In this document: piece by piece, positions 24,641-32,311 of the stretch
Layout: the number at the start of each line of letters is the position of its first letter
Position numbering within the stretch: the stretch's first letter is position 1
NCBI GenBank assembly: GCA_016464825.1
Contig: JAEKNQ010000021.1
Span: forward strand, 1 to 64,000
Direction of reading: 5' to 3'
Origin: Candidatus Dormiibacter inghamiae
GTDB taxonomy: Bacteria; Chloroflexota; Dormibacteria; Dormibacterales; Dormibacteraceae
DNA length: 64,000 bases
The notes under the pieces: generated by a model
Databases searched by the model: none
What the model was told of the DNA's origin: nothing
Seen by the model: the letters and a program-made list of their open reading frames with translations, nothing else
Program-made: the position numbers and the translations under genes

Positions 24641-25603
24641 CTAGAGCGGCAGCCGCGTGCCGGCACCCGTGGCCAGTGCGCGCTCGTAGACCAGCCGGGC
24701 GGCTGCCAGGTCCTGAACTGCGTGCCCGGCCGACTTGTAGAGCGTGATCTCGGCCTGGCTGCTCCGGCCGACAGCGCCGCCGAGCACCTCACCGAGCTCC
24801 ACAGCTGTCGCGGGATCCACACCGGCGAGCTCAGCCGCGCCGGCCGGCGGCGGCTGGAAGACTGCCCGCGTCTCGACGATCAGCCGGGCGCTCCGGACAA
24901 GCTCGGGCTCGAGCTCCGAGCCGGTCGCGCTGAACCCGACAGAGGTGATGTGAGTGCCCGGCCGTACCCATTCTCGGCGGAGGACGGGCTCAGGCGAGTC
25001 GGTGCAGCAGCAGATGACGTCAGCGCCCCGTGCCGCCTCTGCGAACGAAGGTGCGGCATGGGCGTGCGGGAGGGCGCCGGCTAGGCGCTGGGCGTGGGCT
25101 TGGTTTCGGGAGGCTATCCGGATCTCGCCGAAATCCCGCACCCGCGGCACGAACTCGAGGTGTGATCGGCCCTGTACGCCGGCGCCAAGAATCGCCAGGA
25201 TCTTTGCCTGGGGAGAGGCGCATTCGCGCACCGACAGCGCGGACGCGGCGGCCGTGCGCCGCGCAGTAATGACTCGACAGTCCAACACTGCCAGCGGGAT
25301 TCCGCTCGCCCCATCGAAGAGGGCTATCAAGCCCTGGTGCGAGGGAACCGGTCGGCCGTGGTTGCCGGGAAAAACCGATACCAGCTTGACGCCCAGCCCG
25401 GCCTCGAGCAGGAAGCCTGGCATCGCCGCCAGCATTCCACTCGAGGAGCGGGCGGCGATGCGCGCAGGCACGTCAGCCTCGCCGGCCGAGAGGGCGCGGA
25501 AGGCGTGAACCAGCGCTTCCAGGAGCGCGTCGGGGTCGAGCAGTGATGCCACCTCATCGGCGGTCAGATAGACAAGCGGGTACTCCTCAACAGCCTTTTG
25601 CAC
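24641..25603 (-). CDS. Ornithine cyclodeaminase / mu-crystallin family NAD(P)-binding protein
   Basis: 320 residues from GTG 25603; upstream codons in the same frame lack coding character. LVYLTADEVASLLDPDALLEALVHAFRALSAGEADVPAR, MPGFLLEAGLGVKLVSVFPGN, VITARRTAAASALS and the Rossmann motif AILGAGVQGRSHLEFV are signatures; DQNxxK-type active-site residues are partly preserved. Members include ornithine cyclodeaminase, alanine dehydrogenase and ketimine reductase; the specific one cannot be named. It heads an operon with comB and tetR. Confidence 0.83.
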   Translation of the reverse strand: MQKAVEEYPLVYLTADEVASLLDPDALLEALVHAFRALSAGEADVPARIAARSSSGMLAAMPGFLLEAGLGVKLVSVFPGNHGRPVPSHQGLIALFDGASGIPLAVLDCRVITARRTAAASALSVRECASPQAKILAILGAGVQGRSHLEFVPRVRDFGEIRIASRNQAHAQRLAGALPHAHAAPSFAEAARGADVICCCTDSPEPVLRREWVRPGTHITSVGFSATGSELEPELVRSARLIVETRAVFQPPPAGAAELAGVDPATAVELGEVLGGAVGRSSQAEITLYKSAGHAVQDLAAARLVYERALATGAGTRLPL

Positions 25604-25664
25604 ACCTCTCAGATCTCCGCGACGCGGGTCCGTTGGGCCAGCGCCGCCGCTCAAGGCGGAAGGG

Positions 25665-26234
25665 CTAGCCACTGTGCACGTTCCAGCGGTGAATCGTCCG
25701 CCCGTGGGGGTCGAGGCGCAGGACGCAGTACGCCGCCGAATCCAGCCCGAACCGGGCCGCGGCCTCGATTTGGAGGTCGGCCCAGGCGACTGCCAGCGCT
25801 CGAGCGAAGTGCCCATGCGAAAAGGCGAGCACATCACCGCTCGCCCCCTCCAGAAGGCGCAGAGCAAGCCGAGCGCGAGCCCGGACCTCGGCCGGCGTCT
25901 CGCCTTCGGGACAGCCGTCGCGAAAGAGCTCCCAGCCGGCTGCCTGCTCTCGGATCTGCGGCGTCGTCAAGCCCTCGTAGCGGCCGTAGTCAAATTCTCG
26001 CAGCAGCGGCGAGACCGTTACTGTGCCAAATCCCGCCAGCTCCGCCGTTTGCAGCGCGCGCTGCCGATCGCTGGCATAGACAGCCGCGAAGTCGTGCTCG
26101 CGCAGCGCTGCGCCGAGCCGGCGGGCCTCCGTTTCGCCCAAGGAAAGCAACGGGAGATCGGTGAACGACGTGTGCTGACCGCTCTCCGACCATTCGGTCG
26201 CGCCGTGCCGGGCGAGATAGATATCGCGCTGCAT
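25665..26234 (-). CDS. Histidine phosphatase (phosphoglycerate-mutase-like) family protein
   Basis: 189 residues. YLARHGATEWSESGQHTSFTDLPLLSLGETEARRLG carries the RHG catalytic motif with the following Arg replaced by His-Thr context; YASDRQRALQTAE, LLREFDYGRYEGLT and VLAFSHGHFARAL complete the active site (second catalytic His in SHGH). It probably hydrolyses a small phosphorylated metabolite. Its upstream region is occupied by a MITE-like insertion starting 17 bp before the ATG, so its promoter may have been replaced. Confidence 0.87.
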   Translation of the reverse strand: MQRDIYLARHGATEWSESGQHTSFTDLPLLSLGETEARRLGAALREHDFAAVYASDRQRALQTAELAGFGTVTVSPLLREFDYGRYEGLTTPQIREQAAGWELFRDGCPEGETPAEVRARARLALRLLEGASGDVLAFSHGHFARALAVAWADLQIEAAARFGLDSAAYCVLRLDPHGRTIHRWNVHSG

Positions 26235-26252
26235 CTGGCGCTGTGGCGCCTA

Positions 26253-26501
26253 GTGTCCTGGAACCGAGGTCCGCGGCATATTCGCGCGATCGGCGGCCGG
26301 AGCCAACCGGGGTCCCCACGAAGTCGATGACTCCGAGGGGTGGAAGAAAAGGGTGGCGCACGGAGGAACGCACTCCCAGCCGAGGGCCCCGCGCAGCGGG
26401 GGCGTGCGACGCGGTGCCGAGCCCCTTGACGCAGGCTGCAGCGCCGCCGGCGCCCGGCCGCCTGGCCCGCGAAGACGCAAGGAACTTCGGTTCCCGGACA
26501 C
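26253..26501. mobile_element. 249-bp MITE-like element with terminal inverted repeats and TA duplication
   Basis: The left end GTGTCCTGGAACCGAGGTCC and the right end, read on the other strand, GTGTCCGGGAACCGAAGTTC match at 16 of the first 20 positions or better. Both ends are flanked by TA (26251-26252 and 26502-26503), the target duplication of IS630/Tc1-mariner elements. No transposase fits in 249 bp, so it would be mobilised in trans. The right TA provides the stop codon of the neighbouring zinc-ribbon gene, and the left end lies in the promoter region of the phosphatase. Confidence 0.7.
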
Positions 26502-27103
26502 TAGCGGCCGAGGAGCTCGGGCCGGCCGGTTCGGAGGGAGCGCTCGGCGGCCTCGATCACCGTCCCTGCCCGCAGGCGCTGGCCGTAGTGGACGCAGACT
26601 ACGCCGACGCCAGCCCTGCGGCCATTGGCCTGGAGGGCCCCGTTCACCGCCTGGATAAGGCGGTTGGCGGCGTACGCGGTGCCTGCGATGTCAGTGTCCG
26701 GCAGCAGTGCCAGAAGTGAGGGCGGCTGGCGGGCAAGGACGCCAGTTGTGTCGACGTCACGGAGCGTGCTGGTGACAGCCTCGGCGACGAGCTCCAGCGT
26801 CTGGTCACCGGCAGCACCATTGGAATCGGCCGCGCCCTGCGCGAAGGGCTGCACCAGCACTACACCCAACGAGCGGCCGTACCTGTGCGCGCGGGCCAGC
26901 TCATCCTCCAGGACCGGCCTGAGGAAGCGCTCATTGAAGAGCCCGGTGGACCTGTCGACAATGTGCAGAGGCATCGAGTCGGGCTCGTCGAGGCGCACGC
27001 CGCAGGCGCTGCAGAAGAGAGCCGAAGACTGCATCTGGGCGCCGCAGGCGCCGCAGACTTTGGTCTCCGCTCCGGCCGAGCGGAGGAACTTGGGAAGCGG
27101 CAT
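26501..27103 (-). CDS. Zinc-ribbon protein with degenerate GGDEF-like domain
   Basis: 200 residues. An N-terminal zinc ribbon (VCGACGAQM ... LFCSACGVRL) precedes DRSTGLFNERFLRPVLEDELARAHRYGRSLGVVLVQP, the alpha1-beta2 start of a GGDEF domain. Where GG(D/E)EF should lie the sequence reads RQPPSLLALLP, so diguanylate cyclase activity is not expected. The remaining fold elements (NRLIQAVNGAL, GVVCVHYG, AERSLRTG) are recognisable. It could bind nucleotides or act as a scaffold. A GAGGAG ribosome site precedes the ATG. The stop codon is formed at the edge of the MITE. Confidence 0.7.
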   Translation of the reverse strand: MPLPKFLRSAGAETKVCGACGAQMQSSALFCSACGVRLDEPDSMPLHIVDRSTGLFNERFLRPVLEDELARAHRYGRSLGVVLVQPFAQGAADSNGAAGDQTLELVAEAVTSTLRDVDTTGVLARQPPSLLALLPDTDIAGTAYAANRLIQAVNGALQANGRRAGVGVVCVHYGQRLRAGTVIEAAERSLRTGRPELLGR

Positions 27104-27207
27104 GGGCGCTCCTCAGCCTACCGTGAGGCATTTGGGTAGACCTTTGACCGGCGGAAGGACCTCATGCTGGTCGCGGTCAGGAGGACATTCAGCTACATTC
27201 GGTCAAC

Positions 27208-27483
27208 ATGCCCGAGGTTGAGCACCTTGGAGTCGCGGAAGCTGAAGCCTCGCTCTCTCACCTCATCGACCGCGTGGCTCGGGGAGAGCGATTTGTGATC
27301 AACTGGCGCGGCCGGCCGTAGCTCGGGCTGCTGCCGCCGGCCGAAGCATCGATCGGCAGCGCTTCAGCGGCCGGACTTGTCAGCATCGTGGGAGCGCTCT
27401 CAGCCTGGGACGACCTTCCCCAGGTGGTGGAGGAGATCTACGCTGCGCGGCGGAACGCGCGGGACCGTGCCGTTCCCGCTTGA
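27208..27483 (+). pseudogene. Phd/YefM-type antitoxin gene with in-frame amber codon, no toxin gene
   Basis: The frame reads M-P-E-V-E-H-L-G-V-A-E-A, then SLSHLIDRVARGERFVINWRGRP, TAG (27319-27321), LGLLPPAEA and a C-terminal tail AWDDLPQVVEEIYAARRNARDR ending at TGA 27481. The pre-stop half is the Phd/YefM DNA-binding domain (AR..L..L...V..GE...I...GRP) and the tail looks like the toxin-binding helix of VapB/Phd proteins. Only the TAG separates them, and both sides keep coding character. No PIN or RelE toxin follows. TACATT lies 8 nt upstream of the ATG. Confidence 0.65.
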
Positions 27484-27516
27484 GCCCGCAACGGGCGGCC
27501 CAGCCCGATCAGTGGC

Positions 27517-28137
27517 TCACTTCCCGCCGTTTTCGTCTCTGGTCTCAATGGCCCAGACCGTCCGGAAGCGCTTGAACCCAACGCGTCTGTACAGGCGTTC
27601 AGCAGCGTTGCCGTCAGTCACCGTCAGCCCGAGCCGTTTGTATCCGGCGCCCGCGCAGGCAGCTGCGGCGTGGGCGAGGAGCCGCCGGCCCAGACCCCGA
27701 TTCTGGAGCGTCGGCACAACGAACATTTCGGTTACCCACGGACCCCCTGGCCACCAGTCCGATCCGGCCATCGCAGTCACGGCAAGTGCTCCCGCCACCC
27801 GGCCGCTGGGATCGACGAGCAGGCGTGATGCTTCCGTCAAGATCGGCCCTGTCAGTCGACCGCTGAGTACGTCAGCCCAGTAGGCCGGCCGATCGACTGA
27901 AGCCCAGGTCTCGTGGTCCGAATGGCCGGCAGGAGTCGCGGCGCCGGCGGCAGCGGCAATCTCCGGCGGCGGACGATCAATGTCCTGCAGTCGAAGTTGG
28001 TCGGAAATTGAGACTGCCGGTGACCAGGGATGCTCATTCAGGTCCAGTACCATCTCGTGCGACATACGGAGCAGCCGGCCGCCGGAACCAAGCAGATTCT
28101 GGGCGTCTGTGGAGCTGGCAGTCCGCACCACCGTCAC
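27517..28137 (-). CDS. GNAT-family N-acetyltransferase
   Basis: 206 residues from GTG 28137. The C-terminal GNAT core is clear: GRVAGALAVTAMAG, TEMFVVPTLQNRGLGRRLLAHAAAACAGAGYKRLGLTV with the acetyl-CoA loop (Q-x-x-G-x-G), and GNAAERLYRRVGFKRF. The N-terminal 90 residues are less conserved. Substrate unknown. It is followed on the other strand by the antitoxin remnant. Confidence 0.83.
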   Translation of the reverse strand: MTVVRTASSTDAQNLLGSGGRLLRMSHEMVLDLNEHPWSPAVSISDQLRLQDIDRPPPEIAAAAGAATPAGHSDHETWASVDRPAYWADVLSGRLTGPILTEASRLLVDPSGRVAGALAVTAMAGSDWWPGGPWVTEMFVVPTLQNRGLGRRLLAHAAAACAGAGYKRLGLTVTDGNAAERLYRRVGFKRFRTVWAIETRDENGGK

Positions 28138-28179
28138 GGGCTCAGGTTTGCCACAGTCGAACTGCGGGAGCCCGAATGA

Positions 28180-28527
28180 CTAGACCGCCGCCTCGTCTCC
28201 GGGCTTGACGCCGTTCAGTTCCCTCCTGGCCCAGCTGTCGACGGTGCGGAGCACCGGACGCAGGCTCTGGCCCAAGTCGGTCAGCCGGTAGCTGACCCTC
28301 ACCGGCGGCCCGGGATCGACCAGCCTCTCCACCAGTCCTTCGTTCTCCAGTTCGCGAAGGCGCTCGGTCAGCACCCGATCGCTGATGCCAGGGATGCCGG
28401 CAAGTAGATGGTTGAAGCGACAGGTGCCTCCCATCAGCGCTCGGATCACTGCCCCCGACCAGCGCTTCCCGATCAGCTCGATAGCATGCTGGAAGGGCGC
28501 GCTGTAGTCGAGCGCGGGGGCGGTCAT
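28180..28527 (-). CDS. HxlR-family transcriptional regulator
   Basis: 115 residues from ATG 28527. HAIELIGKRWSGAVIRALMGGTCRFNHLLAGIPGISDRVLTERLRELENEGLVERLVDPGPPVRVSYRLTDLGQSL is the standard HxlR winged helix; the usual single redox Cys appears as C in GGTCRFNHL. TAGAAT sits 8 nt before the ATG, a leaderless-type promoter. It lies between the GNAT and FAH genes, all minus strand. Confidence 0.88.
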   Translation of the reverse strand: MTAPALDYSAPFQHAIELIGKRWSGAVIRALMGGTCRFNHLLAGIPGISDRVLTERLRELENEGLVERLVDPGPPVRVSYRLTDLGQSLRPVLRTVDSWARRELNGVKPGDEAAV

Positions 28528-28628
28528 GGCGGGTAATTCTAGTCCCCAGAAGGCTTCAACGCCAGTGGTTTTTGACCTTGTCCTGAGCAAGTCCGCCTGG
28601 CGCTGCCGGAGTTGACGCCGGCCGCCGA

Positions 28629-29474
28629 TCAGTCTGCTTCGGTCACTATCGGGTTGCGCAGCTCGCCCAGGCCCTCGATGGCGCTGACCAGCAGCTGGCC
28701 GGGGCGCAGAAACTCCGGCGGCTTGCGACCCAGCCCCACCCCACCAGGCGTTCCCGTCGCTATCACATCGCCGGCTTCGAGAGTGGTGAAGAGGCTCAGG
28801 AACGCGATGATCTCCGGCAGCCGGTGGACCATCAGCGATGTGTTCGAGCGCTGGACCACCCGCTCGCTGCCGTCCGGTTCCACAATCTTGCGGGTGAGCG
28901 CCAGGTCGAAGGGGTGCAGGACCTCGTCGGCAGTGACGAGGAAGGGGCCGAGCGGTCCAGTGCCATCGAAGTTCTTGCCAGCGGTCCATTGCTTACCAGC
29001 GTTCTGGAAGTCGCGGAGCGAGATGTCGTTGAAGACACCGTAGCCGGCGACATGATCGAGGGCGTGCTCCGCGGCGATGTAGCGGCCAGGCCGTCCGATC
29101 ACAGCGGCCAGCTCGACCTCCCAATCCATCTGGTCGCTGACGCGGGGTTGGGCGATAGCGCGCCGGGGACCGGCCAGGCTGGTCCGGCTGCGCAGGAACA
29201 CCTCCGGCCGGGCTGAGGTCTGGTTGCCCAGCTCGTCGGCATGCTCCGCGTAGTTGCGGCCTATGCAGAGCACCTTGCCAGGATCGGCGACCATGGGCCC
29301 CAGGCGCTCGTAGGCGAGCGGGTGGCCGCTGCCAGACGCTGCGAGGGCTCGGTCCAGCGCTTCCGGGCCGCCGGCCAGCAGATCTCGGAGGGACGGGCCC
29401 AGTTCGACCAGCTGATCTCCCTGCAACGCCACGGCCCGCAGCCCGTCTCCGGTCAGGTAGGTGCCGAGCTTCAC
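28629..29474 (-). CDS. Fumarylacetoacetate hydrolase (FAH) family protein
   Basis: 281 residues from GTG 29474. CIGRNYAEHADELG, ASARPEVFLRSRTSL-like region, QMDWEVELAAVIGRPGRYI (metal ligand Glu residues), GYGVFNDISLRDFQ, KNFDGTGPLGPFL and TGTPGGVGLGRKPPEFLRPG are the family blocks. Members hydrolyse or decarboxylate C-C bonds in aromatic catabolism, or act as oxaloacetate decarboxylase or acylpyruvase. No catabolic cluster is nearby, so acylpyruvase/oxaloacetate-type housekeeping is plausible. TACGTT is 6 nt before the start. Confidence 0.88.
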   Translation of the reverse strand: MKLGTYLTGDGLRAVALQGDQLVELGPSLRDLLAGGPEALDRALAASGSGHPLAYERLGPMVADPGKVLCIGRNYAEHADELGNQTSARPEVFLRSRTSLAGPRRAIAQPRVSDQMDWEVELAAVIGRPGRYIAAEHALDHVAGYGVFNDISLRDFQNAGKQWTAGKNFDGTGPLGPFLVTADEVLHPFDLALTRKIVEPDGSERVVQRSNTSLMVHRLPEIIAFLSLFTTLEAGDVIATGTPGGVGLGRKPPEFLRPGQLLVSAIEGLGELRNPIVTEAD

Positions 29475-29535
29475 GAGGAAAACGTACCGAGCCCGCGGCG
29501 ACCGCGGCAGCGGAGCAGACCCAACCGGTCAGTGC

Positions 29536-30624
29536 CTAGCCTCGCCGCAGCTCCAGTCGAGTCTCGATGCCCAGAAACCGGCCGACATCACTAGCCTCCG
29601 CTGCCAGAGCCTCCTCATCGCCCGGCGCCCCAAAGGAGAGCTGCACCCGGACGGTGACGGCGCTCTCCCCGTACTGGCGGCGCAGCCGCCAGCTGCCGAC
29701 CAGGCGCCCGTCATGGACGACGGCGGGATGGATCCAGCCGCCGGCGTAGATGGCTTGCGAGGTCGAGGCATCGCGCAACAGAGTGCGATCCCGGTAGCCG
29801 ACCAGGTAGGTGTCAAACTTAGGCAGAAGCCGCCAGCCTGCACCCTCCTCACCGACTCCCGCCAGGAGAAGCCGGCGGCCGTCACAATCCACAGTGACCA
29901 AGCCTAGCGGCGAGCAGGCGGCCCGGGCGGCGGGTAGCCCAAAGCCCGACCAGGCGGAAAAGTCCTCGACGGCGGCGGGGCCGAAGCCGGCGAAGTAGCT
30001 ACGCGCCAGCTCAACCTCTGGCTCCACCGGTCTCCGTTCTTTTACGCGGGCCAGCCACTCCTTCAGCAGGACATACGTCGGCTCTGCCTCAACCTCTCGG
30101 TCAGGGCCTCGGCAGATCACCCCTGAGGCGGCGGCGAAGACCATCGCGTGGGCGGCCGCCTGGCCGGACGGGTCGAGGCGGGCACCCGCCTGGGCGAGCT
30201 CCGCCACCACCTCTCGCCGGCTCAGCGACCGCCCCGCCAGCACTCCCGGCAGCTTCTGGAGGAGACGCTCGCAGAGCGCGGGGTCCAAGCCCAGCTGCGC
30301 CCGGCGGCGCTGGAAGCGAGCGGCAATGGTGGGTCCGAGCAGCCGCACCAGCCAGCCCACGTCGGCGGCCGCGACCATGTGCAGGGTGCCGCGCATGAGC
30401 CAGGTCCTGACCACGCTTCGTTCCTGGTCGCACGCCCTTGCGACTTGAGCCTCGGTCACGTGCGCCATGCGCGCTCGCACCGCCAACCGCGACGAGAGCA
30501 GATCCTGCGCCTGAATGCCGGCGCAGCCCGTCACTGCGGCCGCCACATCCTCAGCTCCGCGAGCGCCCAAACTCTGGGCCGCCATCCGCATGCGAAGCAC
30601 CTGCTGCCCGCTCAGGCTGACCAT
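29536..30624 (-). CDS. Winged-helix DNA glycosylase-like protein (AlkZ/DUF1006 family), copy 1
   Basis: 362 residues. GCAGIQAQDLLSSRLAVRAR contains the Q-A-Q-(D) motif used for catalysis by AlkZ/YcaQ-type glycosylases; RTWLMRGTLHMVAAADVGWL, a three-winged-helix body, LLPKFDTYLVGYRDR and GGWIHPAVVHDGRLVGSW complete the family. Such enzymes unhook interstrand crosslinks or excise bulky alkyl adducts, often linked to self-resistance. TAGCCT lies 7 nt upstream of the ATG. A second member is at 44123. Confidence 0.8.
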   Translation of the reverse strand: MVSLSGQQVLRMRMAAQSLGARGAEDVAAAVTGCAGIQAQDLLSSRLAVRARMAHVTEAQVARACDQERSVVRTWLMRGTLHMVAAADVGWLVRLLGPTIAARFQRRRAQLGLDPALCERLLQKLPGVLAGRSLSRREVVAELAQAGARLDPSGQAAAHAMVFAAASGVICRGPDREVEAEPTYVLLKEWLARVKERRPVEPEVELARSYFAGFGPAAVEDFSAWSGFGLPAARAACSPLGLVTVDCDGRRLLLAGVGEEGAGWRLLPKFDTYLVGYRDRTLLRDASTSQAIYAGGWIHPAVVHDGRLVGSWRLRRQYGESAVTVRVQLSFGAPGDEEALAAEASDVGRFLGIETRLELRRG

Positions 30625-30672
30625 CGCGCCCAGGCTAAAGCCTCACAAGACGCGCGCTCGCCGGGGCGAAAT

Positions 30673-31155
30673 CTATGCCCGCCCAACCACCTTTTTGGCT
30701 TCGGCGATGACAGCGTCGTAGTCGGGTAGGGATTGGACCTGGCTGCGCAGCCAGGTCCACCGGATCACGCCCTCACTGTCGACTATGAAGATCGAGCGGT
30801 TGGGCATGCCCTTGAAACCCTCCACGTCGTCGCGGCGCACTCCATAGGCCTCGACCATCGTCCGCTCGAAGTCAGCCAGCAGCGGATACGGCAGGCCGCC
30901 CAGCTCTCGGTCGAAAGCCTGGTGGCAGAAGACGCTGTCGACGCTGATGCCGAAGATGGCGATGCCGGCGTCCGCCAGCTCCGCGTGCCGTGACCGGAAC
31001 TCGGTCAACTCGGTCTTTCAACCAGGTGTGAAGTCGAGAACGTAGAACGCCAGGATGGTCGCGCGGTTGGCGCGGAAGACCTCGCTCAGGGTCACGGGGC
31101 CATCGCCGGTCCCGGGTAGCGTGAAGTCGGGCGCGGGCTGGCCGGCCTGCAGCAT
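30673..31155 (-). CDS. Peroxiredoxin with TGA at the peroxidatic Cys: predicted selenoprotein
   Basis: From ATG 31155: PAPDFTLPGTGDGPVTLSEV, then ILAFYVLDFTPG, TGA (31018-31020), KTELTEFRSRHAELADAGIA, FGISVDSVFCHQAFDRELGG and onward to TAA-type termination at 30673, 160 residues in all. TGA is codon 46, exactly where the AhpC/TSA family has its catalytic Cys (DFTPGCTKEL). Reading selenocysteine there yields a full-length peroxiredoxin; reading stop yields two useless halves. A SECIS-like hairpin starts just downstream. The frame lies 8 bp after the LamB gene. The alternative is a Cys-to-stop mutation or base error (one change from TGC/TGT). Confidence 0.75.
30988..31013 (-). promoter_or_regulatory. 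SECIS-like hairpin inside the peroxiredoxin gene
   Basis: Reading the minus strand after the TGA: CCG (31013-31011), bulge AGU, upper stem UGACCG (31007-31002), loop AGUUC, CGGUCA (30996-30991), CGG (30990-30988). The six-pair upper stem, a 5'-side bulge with U, a G in the first two loop positions and 16 nt between UGA and the loop agree with the bacterial SECIS rules as I recall them. It lies entirely within codons that remain in frame. Confidence 0.6.
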
Positions 31156-31163
31156 CCCCGGCG

Positions 31164-31841
31164 TCAAGCGCTGAGCGGGCCGGTTTCGACGCCCGCCTCG
31201 GTGATCGCTTCCCGGATGCGCTTGGCGGTGGCCGCGGCGCCAGGCGAATCGCCGTGCAGGCAGATGCTGTCGTACTTGCCAGAGCGGATCTCCCGCAGCG
31301 CTTGCTCGGCAGCCGCGCCCGGCTCCAGCACCGAGCCCGGCTGGGAGCGCGGTGCGAGCAGCCCGTTGGCCAGGTAGGCGCGATCCGCGAAGCCCTCGCG
31401 ATAGCCCTTGACGCCCAACTTCTCGCAGGCGGCCAGGATGCCGTAGCCCGGTTGGCCCATGACACCAAGCCCAAACTCGGCCGAGATGCGCACCAGCACC
31501 TCAGCGCTCTCAGCGTCGGCCTGGCAGACGTGGTAGAGAGCGCCGTGCGCCTTCACATAGCCCAGCTTGCTGAGCGCTGCCAGGGCGCCGATCTGGAAGC
31601 GGATCAAGCCCTCCAGCTCCGGCAGGGGCAGGCGGTACTCGACCCGGCCGAAGTTCTCACGATCCTCGAAACCGGGGTGGGCGGCCACCTCCACGCCGAG
31701 CTCGTGGCAGCGGCTCACTGTCGCAACTGATTCGTTGATGGAACCGGCGTGAGCCGCGCAGCAAACGTTGGCGCTGTCGATGTTGGGCAGGATCTCCTCG
31801 TCCTGGCCCACCGCCTCACCCAGATCGGAGTTGATGTTCAT
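31164..31841 (-). CDS. pxpA: LamB/YcsF family protein (5-oxoprolinase subunit A type)
   Basis: 225 residues. MNINSDLGEAVGQDEEILPNIDSANVCCAAHAGS is the family N-terminus with catalytic Asp/His residues; HPGFEDRENFGRVEYRLPLPEL, VKAHGALYHVCQ and ICLHGDSPGAAATAKRIREA follow. PxpA cleaves 5-oxoproline with PxpB/C; those subunits are not seen here, so the role is by family only. ATG 31841 overlaps the MogA stop by 4 bp and the Sec-peroxiredoxin starts 8 bp downstream. Confidence 0.87.
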   Translation of the reverse strand: MNINSDLGEAVGQDEEILPNIDSANVCCAAHAGSINESVATVSRCHELGVEVAAHPGFEDRENFGRVEYRLPLPELEGLIRFQIGALAALSKLGYVKAHGALYHVCQADAESAEVLVRISAEFGLGVMGQPGYGILAACEKLGVKGYREGFADRAYLANGLLAPRSQPGSVLEPGAAAEQALREIRSGKYDSICLHGDSPGAAATAKRIREAITEAGVETGPLSA

Positions 31842-32311
31842 GAGTGCCGATTCTCCCCCTTCAAGAGACCCAGGGCGTGGTCGAGCACTGGCAGCACGGC
31901 TTCCAGCGACCCCCGCGCCCCGGCTTCGCTGCCGGGCAGCGCCAGCACCAGCGTGGAGCCCAGCACGCCCGCCAGCGAGCGCGAGAGGGAAGACATGGGA
32001 GTCTGGGCCAACCCGCGCTGCCGCATCACCTCGCCCAGTCCAGGGATGTCGTAGTCGATAGCGTCTTGGACCGCCTGCGGCGTGACATCCCGCGGCGCCA
32101 GCCCGGTGCCGCCAGTGGTGAGCAGGAGGTCATGGCTTCCGGCGGTCCGGCGCAGCCAGCCGGCGATCTGATCCCGCTCGTCAGGCACCGTCTCCACCTC
32201 GCCCACTTCGTAGCCCTGGTGCAGCAGCAGCTCCCGCAACGCCGGACCGCTCGAGTCCCCCATCTGACCAGCCGAAACCCGATCGGAGACCGTGAGCACG
32301 GCAGCTCTCAT
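31838..32311 (-). CDS. Molybdopterin adenylyltransferase-like protein (MogA/MoaB)
   Basis: 157 residues from ATG 32311, overlapping the MoaC stop as ATGA. AAVLTVSDRVSAGQMGDSSGPALRELL, LLTTGGTGLAPRDVTPQAV and GLGEVMRQRGLAQTPMSSLSRSLAGVLGSTLVLALPGSEAGARGSLEAVLPVLDHAL are the molybdopterin-binding (MoCF) fold with the TTGGTG loop. It adenylates molybdopterin prior to Mo insertion. Together with moaC it forms a partial Moco operon. Confidence 0.9.
   Translation of the reverse strand: MRAAVLTVSDRVSAGQMGDSSGPALRELLLHQGYEVGEVETVPDERDQIAGWLRRTAGSHDLLLTTGGTGLAPRDVTPQAVQDAIDYDIPGLGEVMRQRGLAQTPMSSLSRSLAGVLGSTLVLALPGSEAGARGSLEAVLPVLDHALGLLKGENRHS

Noticed and set aside
24641-25867. Long 408-codon version of the OCD-family gene
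   Set aside because: Residues before GTG 25603 lack family similarity and overlap the phosphatase gene.
26243-26719. Long open frames on the plus strand across the MITE and zinc-ribbon gene
   Set aside because: They are GC-driven shadow frames; the minus-strand GGDEF-like gene and the inverted repeats explain the region.
31018-31020. Simple nonsense mutation in the peroxiredoxin
   Set aside because: Not excluded, but position at the catalytic Cys, preserved downstream frame and a SECIS-like hairpin favour Sec.
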